DNA of 38,125 nucleotides, from assembly GCA_028686345.1 (NCBI GenBank), contig JAQUCE010000046.1:1-38125 (forward strand). The letters are read 5' to 3'. Positions 32,587 to 38,125 of this stretch are shown piece after piece (position 1 is the stretch's first letter; the number at the start of each line of letters is the position of its first letter). The position numbers and the translations under genes are program-made. This DNA is from Kiritimatiellia bacterium (GTDB lineage Bacteria > Verrucomicrobiota > Kiritimatiellia > RFP12 > UBA1067). A model generated the notes under the pieces. The model worked only from the letters and a program-made list of their open reading frames with translations. It was not told the origin of the DNA and did not search any database.

Positions 32587-33603
32587 TCATTCCATCCACA
32601 TCGCCCCGGTCGGGCAGGCAGCCACACAGGCAGCCAAGGTCTGCTCCTCCATATCATCCCAGGTGCGGCCTAAGGGTGGAGCAATGCGGGCATCAAAGCC
32701 GCGCCCGTGAAAGCCGGGAGCGATCTTCCCGCTGCCCAGCAGCTGCGTGGCACGCACACAGCGCCCGCAGAGAATGCAGCGGGTAGAGTCAAACCGAAAC
32801 CCCCGCGCCCCCTGCTCGCGCGCCACCGCTCGTGTGGAGCCGGTCGCACCCCCCTGCCGCACTCCCAGCGTGCCGCAGAGATCACGCAGCTCGCAGGTGT
32901 CAGGGCGGCCGCACCCGCAATTCAGGCAGCGCTTAGCCTCATAAACCGCGAGTTCGTTGTCAATCGGGCCTTGACCAGAGTAGATCCGCACCCCCTGCTC
33001 CGCTGCCATTCTGAGCAGCACCTCATCATCAAGCCCGGTCATGCGTGAGCGGAATGCGTGAGCGGACCGCGCCTTGCGCGTTGGTTCCAGCGATACATCA
33101 TCACACAGCTTGCGATGAATGGCGCAGATTGCCACCGCGCCGCCCAGCTTGGAGCGTCGGCAGGCCCTCTCACAAGCTGTGTCGCAATACTTGTCGCCAC
33201 AGACAAAGGGATAGCGCCGGGCAATGGCGCGCGCTTCATCCCAGCGGCGGGCAGCCACCAGCTGCAGCATCTGCTGCACTGGCAGACCCGAGGGGCAGGC
33301 CATCCGGCAGGGCGCTTCGCAGTCGGCCGGGTGGTCGCTGAGCAGCAGCTCGAGCGCGGAGTTACGTACCTCGGTCACCCTTTGCGAGTTTGAACTGAGA
33401 TTCAATGATTCAATTGCGAGTGTGGCGCAGGAGGGCATGATCTTGCCGGTGTCGAGATCCTCGACCACACACACACCGCATCCGCCGGTCGGATGCAGCC
33501 CCTGCTGATAGCAGAGCGTCGGGATATGGATTCCCGCGGCAGTCGCAATCTCAAGGATGGTCGCGCCTTCAAGGAACTGTACTGGCTGGTTATTGATTGT
33601 CAT
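32587..33603 (-). CDS. Multi-cluster iron-sulfur electron-transfer protein
   Basis: The 338-residue protein carries, in order, a plant-type [2Fe-2S] ferredoxin domain (C31, C42, C45, C59) and a GltD/dihydropyrimidine dehydrogenase-type Fe-S domain with C95, C99, C103 and C135, C140, C144, C148. A further Cys group lies at 226-243 (RCLNCGCGRPDTC), followed by a C-terminal [4Fe-4S]-like set (C276, C279, C282 with C326, C330, FDSTRCILCGRC and AACPTGA). GltD relatives normally have a large FAD and NAD(P) domain between the second and third blocks, but here only about 50 residues remain. It resembles the electron-transfer subunits of NADH-linked hydrogenases. TATAAT lies six bases before the ATG and there is no Shine-Dalgarno. 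Confidence 0.85.
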   Translation of the reverse strand: MTINNQPVQFLEGATILEIATAAGIHIPTLCYQQGLHPTGGCGVCVVEDLDTGKIMPSCATLAIESLNLSSNSQRVTEVRNSALELLLSDHPADCEAPCRMACPSGLPVQQMLQLVAARRWDEARAIARRYPFVCGDKYCDTACERACRRSKLGGAVAICAIHRKLCDDVSLEPTRKARSAHAFRSRMTGLDDEVLLRMAAEQGVRIYSGQGPIDNELAVYEAKRCLNCGCGRPDTCELRDLCGTLGVRQGGATGSTRAVAREQGARGFRFDSTRCILCGRCVRATQLLGSGKIAPGFHGRGFDARIAPPLGRTWDDMEEQTLAACVAACPTGAMWME

Positions 33604-33609
33604 GGTGCG

Positions 33610-33615
33610 ATTATA
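33610..33615 (-). promoter_or_regulatory. Perfect -10 box next to the iron-sulfur gene start
   Basis: TATAAT on the minus strand ends six bases before the ATG, placing transcription initiation at the start codon. I see no convincing -35 hexamer. Confidence 0.4.
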
Positions 33616-33678
33616 GCAAAGTGGGCTGATAAAAACACATCAGATTACGGTAGGCTGGCAAAAGTAGGCCACAGATAA

Positions 33679-33831
33679 GGCGCGAAGCCAGGAAGTCGTC
33701 CGCTATGCGGGCGACTGCGAACAACAGACGAGCCATCAGGTTGCGCACTTTAGTCAGCCGCATAGCGACTGACCTCCTTGCTCCGCACCTGGCAGGCGTG
33801 TGCCAGCCGAGCCGCTGGCAGGGCGGCTGGC
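33679..33831. repeat. Interspersed repeat family C (C3) and clustered hairpins
   Basis: GGCGCGAAGCCAGGAAG, TCGTCCGCTATGCGG and GCGACTGCGAAC (33679-33722) match C1 and C2. It is followed by TCAGCCGCATAGCGACTGA. GCCAGCCG (33802) and CGGCTGGC (33824) pair around 14 bases. No gene is visible. Confidence 0.6.
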
Positions 33832-33895
33832 CGTGAACGCGCCGGCGGGCGCCAGTGTCGTGCAATGCAAGCCGCAAGCTACCAGGCGGTCTGAT

Positions 33896-34023
33896 CACTG
33901 GACATAGGGGGTCAAAATGGTTGCACTTTAATTTTTGAAACCACAAGGAACACATAGCTCACAAAGATTACTGCGTTGTTTATAAGGCAAAAAATACTAA
34001 GTTTTTCACGTCTATGTCCAGTG
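33896..34023. mobile_element. MITE-like element with 12-bp terminal inverted repeats
   Basis: CACTGGACATAG (33896-33907) and CTATGTCCAGTG (34012-34023) are perfect inverted repeats enclosing 104 AT-rich bases in a GC-rich surrounding. GGTCTG lies outside or at both ends (33888 and 34023) and could be a target duplication. There is no coding sequence. The flanks carry a 20-base direct repeat, GCCGCAAGCT-N-CCAGGCGGT, at 33871 and 34118. Confidence 0.5.
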
Positions 34024-34027
34024 GTCT

Positions 34028-34160
34028 GGCGGTGGAACACGAATGAGCCCCCGCGTTCAAGGCCCGCGGCTACAGTGCTGCGCGAGTGCAAGAGACGCGC
34101 AGCTAAGTGGTTTGCGAGCCGCAAGCTGCCAGGCGGTGGAACACAAACGAGCCCCCCCCG
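34028..34160 (+). repeat. Direct repeat pair downstream of tyrS
   Basis: GGCGGTGGAACAC followed by GAGCCCCC occurs at about 34028 and again at about 34132, 104 bp apart. Between them is GGCCCGCGGCTACAG, similar to the repeat at the left window edge. No gene is visible in 34024-34174. Confidence 0.6.
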
Positions 34161-34174
34161 GTCACGGCGTGAAT

Positions 34175-35449
34175 CTAGCTCTCGACCTTCAACAGGAAGT
34201 AGTTTTTCTTGCCGCTGCGCAGAACAACTAGGCGGTTATCAACCAGATCATCGGCTGTGATCTCACGCTCCAGGCCTGGTGCCTTGATGTTGTTGATGCT
34301 CAAGCCGCCCTGCTCCACCAGACGGCGGGCTTCACCCTTGCTGCTGACCATCCTGGCGGCCGCGATCACCTCAAAGGCTGGTTTGCCAACCACCTCAGTC
34401 CGATTCAGGGTACCAGAGGAGACATCAGCAAATATTTTTGTGAGATCATCGGCGCCCATGCCTTCCATTGAACCGCCAAACAACACCTCGGTGGCCTTCA
34501 GCGCTGTGGTCAGTCCCTGCTCCCCATGCACACAACGGGTCAACTCCGCTGCCAGCACCTTCTGGGCCTCGCGACGCCCAGGCTCGTTCGCCACGCACTC
34601 GGCCAGCTCTGCAATGCGCTCCTCAGGCAGAAATGTGAAAATTTTCAAATAGCGCACAGCATCAGCATCCAGCGAGCGCAAGAAGAACTGATAAAACTCA
34701 TAGTATGAAGTTTTGTTCGCATCCAAATAGATCGCGTTGCCCTCACTCTTGCCAAACTTCTTGCCTGTGCTGTCGCAGACCAGCGGAAAGGTCATCCCGA
34801 AAACCTCCTGGCCGCTCAGCCTGCGCACCAGGTCGGTGCCAGCGGTAATATTGCCCCACTGATCTGAGCCTCCAATCTGCACCCGGCAGCCGTAAGTTTG
34901 GTAGAGATGATAGAAGTCATAGCCCTGGAGAATCTGGTAGCAGAATTCGGTGAAGCTCATGCCATCATCGGATTCGAGGCGCTTCTTAACACTGTCCTTG
35001 CCCAACATCTGCGACATGCGGAAATGACGTCCAACATCACGCAGAATATCGATGAACGAAAGCTCCTTAAACCACTCATAGTTATTAACCATGATAGCCG
35101 CATTCTCGGAGCTGGGATTGAAATCCAGAAAGCGCGATAGATTTTCCTTAATGCCCACAAGATTCTGCTCCACCTGTTCCTTGGTGAGCAGATTGCGTTC
35201 CTGTGATTTGCCAGAGGGATCACCGATCAAACCAGTGGCGCCGCCAACCAGGGCAATCACCTTGTGACCCTGACGCTGCAGATGCGCCAGTGCCATAATC
35301 GTCACGAAGTTGCCAGCCTGCAAGCTATCGGCGGTGGGGTCAAAGCCAGCATAAACAGTTGTTGGTCTGTCAAACAGCTGCTCCAGATCCGGGCTGGTCA
35401 TATCCTCAAACAAATGACGCGACTTAAATATATTTAAAACATTTTTCAT
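34175..35449 (-). CDS. tyrS: Tyrosyl-tRNA synthetase
   Basis: TyrS charges tRNA-Tyr. The 424-residue protein has YAGFDPTADSLQAGNF at the ATP site (about 34-49), GGATGLIGDPSGKS, QGYDFYHLYQTYGCRVQIGGSDQWGN for tyrosine recognition, a KFGKS loop and a C-terminal S4 RNA-binding domain (about 360-424). The first His of the usual HIGH motif is Gln and the second is Asn (QAGN). Asn at the last position is a known variant, but Gln at the first is unusual. The rest of the active site is intact, so I expect a working enzyme. There is only a weak ribosome binding site (AAAGAG). It lies downstream of rpsA, separated by a terminator. Confidence 0.95.
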   Translation of the reverse strand: MKNVLNIFKSRHLFEDMTSPDLEQLFDRPTTVYAGFDPTADSLQAGNFVTIMALAHLQRQGHKVIALVGGATGLIGDPSGKSQERNLLTKEQVEQNLVGIKENLSRFLDFNPSSENAAIMVNNYEWFKELSFIDILRDVGRHFRMSQMLGKDSVKKRLESDDGMSFTEFCYQILQGYDFYHLYQTYGCRVQIGGSDQWGNITAGTDLVRRLSGQEVFGMTFPLVCDSTGKKFGKSEGNAIYLDANKTSYYEFYQFFLRSLDADAVRYLKIFTFLPEERIAELAECVANEPGRREAQKVLAAELTRCVHGEQGLTTALKATEVLFGGSMEGMGADDLTKIFADVSSGTLNRTEVVGKPAFEVIAAARMVSSKGEARRLVEQGGLSINNIKAPGLEREITADDLVDNRLVVLRSGKKNYFLLKVES

Positions 35450-35531
35450 TCTTTACTCTTTCTAACCCTTGTGGGAGGTTAAAAGACAATTAATTACTCT
35501 TCAAAAAAAATTTCTTCCGACTCTGAAAGCC

Positions 35532-35566
35532 AAAAAAGGGCGCCTGTTGCCAGACGCCCTTTTTTT
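35532..35566. terminator. Intrinsic terminator after rpsA
   Basis: AAAAAAGGGCGCCTG and CAGACGCCCTTTTTTT form a strong stem with a TTGC loop, a single internal mismatch, and A and T runs on both sides. It lies ten bases from the rpsA stop and can act in either direction. Confidence 0.88.
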
Positions 35567-35575
35567 AGCAACGGA

Positions 35576-37321
35576 TTACTGATCGCCAGGGTGCCACTCT
35601 TCACTCTCGCTCTGCGCGAAAGCGTCATCGAATGCGGCCGCCAGACCAACCAGGTTTTCACCAGGCTTCAGATCAGAGACATTAAAGTCGCGGGTCAACT
35701 CTTCAATCTCTGTCTCATCCATGTTGACAGCCTTGATACTGAGACCGATACGGCGTTCCTCGCTGTCGATCTTCACGATCCGCGCCTCAACCTCATCATT
35801 GACCTTGAGTGCATCTTTGACCTTCTCGACATGCTGATCAGAGATCTGAGAGATGTGAACCAGTCCGTCCACGCCATCTTCCAGTTCAACAAAAGCGCCG
35901 AAGGAGGCGATCTTGGAGACCGTGCCCTTGACAATCTGTCCGATTGCGAAGCGGGTGGTAATGGTGTTCCATGGGTCATCGCTCGCCTGCTTCAAGCCAA
36001 GGCTGATGCGCTGATCCTCAGGGTTGACCTCGAGCACCACAGCGTCGACCTGCTGGCCCTTCTGCAGGACCTCGCTCGGGTGATTGATCTTACGTGTCCA
36101 TGACATATCAGAGACGTGGATCATGCCATCAATACCCTCTTCCAGCTCAACAAACGCGCCGTAAGTGGTGAAATTCCGCACCTTGCCGCTGATGCGGCTG
36201 CCGACCGGGTAACGCTCCTGAACCGTATCCCAGGGATTTTCCTCTGTCTGGCGAATGCCGAGAGCGATCTTCTGGTTTTCCGCATCAATGCTCAGAACAA
36301 CCACGTCCACCTCATCATTTACAGCCAGAACATCGGATGCGCGCGCAACGCGTTTAGTCCAGGAGAACTCGGAAACATGCACCAGGCCTTCAATGCCGGG
36401 CTGAATTTCAACAAACGCGCCGTAGGGCACCAGGTTGACAACCTTGCCGCGCAGGCGGCTGCCAATCGGGAAGCTGCCGCCAATATCATCCCACGGATTC
36501 GGTGTGGACTGCTTCAGGCCGAGAGAAACGCGCTCGCGATCCATGTCAACGTCCAGGATCGTCACCTCCACTTCCTGTCCGACCTTCAGCATTTCACCCG
36601 GATGCTTGATACGGCCCCAGCTCATATCAGTGATATGCAGCAGTCCGTCCAAACCATCCAGATCCACAAAGGCGCCGAAATCAGTGATATTCTTAACGCG
36701 GCCAACACGCTGCTGCCCCTTTTCAATTGAAGCCAGCAGATCACGTTTGCGATCAGCCATGCGCTCTTCGATCAGTTCACGGCGGGAGACAATAATGTTC
36801 CGGCGTTCATTGCTGATCTTAATCACTTTGAACTCAAAGCTTTGGCCAATAAAAGCGTCAACATCCGCAACCGGTGTCACATCAATCTGTGATCCAGGCA
36901 GGAATGAATCGACGCCATCGACATCTACAATCAGACCACCGCGCACTTTGCTCCGGACAATGCCGGTAACAATACCGCCCTCGGTGTACTTCTCAAGAAC
37001 CGCGTCCCAGCGTAACTTCTCGTCAGCGCGTCCTTTGCTGAGAACCACCATGCCGCTGTCACTCTCAAGCTCGACCAACAGCACATCGATCACATCACCA
37101 ACATGCACGGTCGAAACATCTTTAAACTCGTTGGCGTTAACTGAGCCTTCTGATTTGTAGCCAATGTCAACCAGTACTTCGTTACCTCTGATGCCGCTGA
37201 CTTTACCCTTGATAATTGAGTTTGCAGTGAACTGATGCATCTGCTCACTCAGTGCTGCCTCCATTGCCTCATACATTGGACCGGTTTTGGGTGTTGCAGC
37301 CCGGGGTTTGCGAATTGCCAT
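35576..37321 (-). CDS. rpsA: 30S ribosomal protein S1
   Basis: S1 binds mRNA at the small subunit and helps initiation. The 581-residue protein has six S1 domains (about 37-100, 118-185, 205-272, 290-358, 376-444 and 462-530). The last four carry the repeated GAFVE-hydrophobic-GLVHIS/DMSW pattern, and the first two are the divergent ribosome-binding pair (SEGSVNANEF, VDSFLPGSQ). The C-terminal tail is acidic. ATG 37321 (MAIRKPRAATPK) is preceded by GGAAAAAG and is preferred over the ATG seven codons upstream. Six full domains and this length are typical of Gram-negative S1. A terminator lies just past the stop. Confidence 0.95.
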   Translation of the reverse strand: MAIRKPRAATPKTGPMYEAMEAALSEQMHQFTANSIIKGKVSGIRGNEVLVDIGYKSEGSVNANEFKDVSTVHVGDVIDVLLVELESDSGMVVLSKGRADEKLRWDAVLEKYTEGGIVTGIVRSKVRGGLIVDVDGVDSFLPGSQIDVTPVADVDAFIGQSFEFKVIKISNERRNIIVSRRELIEERMADRKRDLLASIEKGQQRVGRVKNITDFGAFVDLDGLDGLLHITDMSWGRIKHPGEMLKVGQEVEVTILDVDMDRERVSLGLKQSTPNPWDDIGGSFPIGSRLRGKVVNLVPYGAFVEIQPGIEGLVHVSEFSWTKRVARASDVLAVNDEVDVVVLSIDAENQKIALGIRQTEENPWDTVQERYPVGSRISGKVRNFTTYGAFVELEEGIDGMIHVSDMSWTRKINHPSEVLQKGQQVDAVVLEVNPEDQRISLGLKQASDDPWNTITTRFAIGQIVKGTVSKIASFGAFVELEDGVDGLVHISQISDQHVEKVKDALKVNDEVEARIVKIDSEERRIGLSIKAVNMDETEIEELTRDFNVSDLKPGENLVGLAAAFDDAFAQSESEEWHPGDQ

Positions 37322-37677
37322 ATGAATCTTTTTCCAATCCAATTAAGAGCACTGTGGCTTTTTAATTTACAAAACGCCGCTCTTGAATCAGATGTTTTTA
37401 GTGTTAATAAACAAGGGGGCCACGTATTTATCCCAGTCACCCGACTGCGAAAGGCCCATTTCTCGTCCCTCTTCGGGGGCATAAAACATAATAGAATACC
37501 AAATCCTGCTGCCCATTACCACCTAAAACGTCAAAAATTTATCAGCGTGAGAGATAAAAAATTGGTTGCCTGCCTGTGCGTTGCACGCAGACAGGCGGCT
37601 ATGCTGCGCTAGGCCCTTTGTGGTTAAAAATCAACTGCGCACCACTTTCGCGCTTTTCGTGGTTAATCCAACTTTAT
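37322..37677. other. Gap without a gene, one REP-like hairpin
   Basis: I see no coding sequence. GCCTGCCTGTGCGTTGCACG with CAGACAGGC at 37568-37596 is an imperfect hairpin like other interspersed repeats. Around 37617-37670 two similar segments contain TTTGTGGTTAA and TTCGTGGTTAA. No immunity gene for the neighbouring RHS tip is recognisable here. Confidence 0.45.
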
Positions 37678-38031
37678 CTATTCGGACACATGTTTTAAAT
37701 GCGGTGCCATAGGATCATTAATATTTACTTCCATGCTACTGATCAAATTAATCGTTTCATCAGTTACACCGTGAAGCACGTTGTTAAAAACAGCACCCCA
37801 GTTCCTGAAACCACAGGCTCCATCTTCCCACCAGGTTGTTCCGTATTTATAACCTAGACCACCTGGAATTGAACTGGAAGGCAAAAACCATGGATCATAA
37901 TCGTAATCCTTGATTTCCAACCCGGTGGGATCATAGTTGTTAATCGGATCGTTGTCACAGAAGGATGTGAGGTTCCAGTCGCCCGCTTCTCCAAGCGGAT
38001 CTTTTGAGATCCACTTGGTTGTAGGAGAACG
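37678..38031 (-). pseudogene. Orphan C-terminal tip of an RHS-repeat protein
   Basis: The minus strand encodes 117 residues that begin SPTTKWISKDPLGEAGDWNL, continue with CDNDPINNYDPTGLE, and match the end of the RHS repeat-associated core (the DPLGE...NLY...NDP...DPTG signature). The 79 residues after GLE would be the variable C-terminal tip, often a toxin in such proteins; I do not recognise its type. A TAG stop stands directly upstream (38034-38032) where the core should continue, and the next 90 bases to the window edge do not resemble RHS. A start at TTG 37920 is possible but would leave only the tip. It is either a displaced tip cassette or a decayed gene end. Confidence 0.6.
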
Positions 38032-38125
38032 CTAAGAGGTTTGGCACAACACGGGAATATTAGATAAAACACGGTAAATCAACAACTTACAAATAAGAAA
38101 AGGGCCTCGACTGGTTTGATACAGT

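Noticed and set aside
33611..33955. Minus-strand 114-codon open frame in the gap after the iron-sulfur gene
   Set aside because: Lies across repeat family C and part of the MITE-like element; no ribosome binding site and no protein-like pattern.
36435..37160. Plus-strand 241-codon open frame
   Set aside because: Antisense shadow of rpsA with Ser/Thr/Arg-rich composition typical of a reversed frame.

Overview
The window looks like a piece of a bacterial chromosome from the PVC group, most likely Kiritimatiellota, Lentisphaerota or Verrucomicrobiota. This is an inference from gene content: a multihaem cytochrome fused to TPRs, a DUF2723 membrane protein, an anaerobic sulfatase-maturating enzyme, hydrogenase-type DRTGG genes, and intergenic spaces full of hairpin repeats. 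No 16S rRNA is present to settle it. Almost all genes lie on the minus strand. The clear plus-strand genes are the cytochrome gene and one lipoprotein gene.

Layout. 1-280: direct repeat and heptad repeat, no gene. 281-2898: operon of a membrane-anchored coiled-coil protein, an ABC-2 permease and an ABC ATPase. 3105-7549: tightly coupled operon cmk, a 31-codon membrane protein, folD, a 660-residue unknown protein and nudC. 7630-8333: dut and tRNA-Pro(UGG). 8406-10607: octahaem cytochrome lipoprotein with HEAT and TPR repeats. 10632-12041: a flavodoxin-family remnant, a secreted coiled-coil protein and an hsdM remnant. 12048-13045: ECF sigma factor and a putative anti-sigma factor with a G10 tract. 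13221-20320: anSME-type radical SAM enzyme, PfkB kinase, aroQ, ricT-like PSP1, holB, tmk, cysS and ispF. 20842-26588: two coupled GT-C-like membrane proteins, one with a TPR tail. 27634-30135: a lipoprotein and a GHL10-type glycoside hydrolase-like protein. 30521-33603: DRTGG, CBS-HATPase, DRTGG and an iron-sulfur electron-transfer protein, resembling the regulatory part of [FeFe]-hydrogenase operons. 34175-37321: tyrS and rpsA with a terminator between them. 37678-38031: an orphan RHS tip.

Function. The housekeeping genes cover nucleotide supply (cmk, tmk, dut), one-carbon metabolism (folD), tRNA charging (cysS, tyrS), isoprenoid and shikimate steps (ispF, aroQ), replication (holB) and translation (rpsA). 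The accessory genes suggest a redox-active, anaerobically capable cell that degrades polysaccharides, probably sulfated ones, and glycosylates surface components.

The most unusual features are the intergenic repeats. At least five interspersed families recur. One is a repeat with two short hairpins; in one copy both hairpin loops carry extra sequence. Two MITE-like elements with terminal inverted repeats are also visible. Heptanucleotide tandem repeats of differing sequence sit at many gene junctions, and one has been read into the C-terminus of Tmk.
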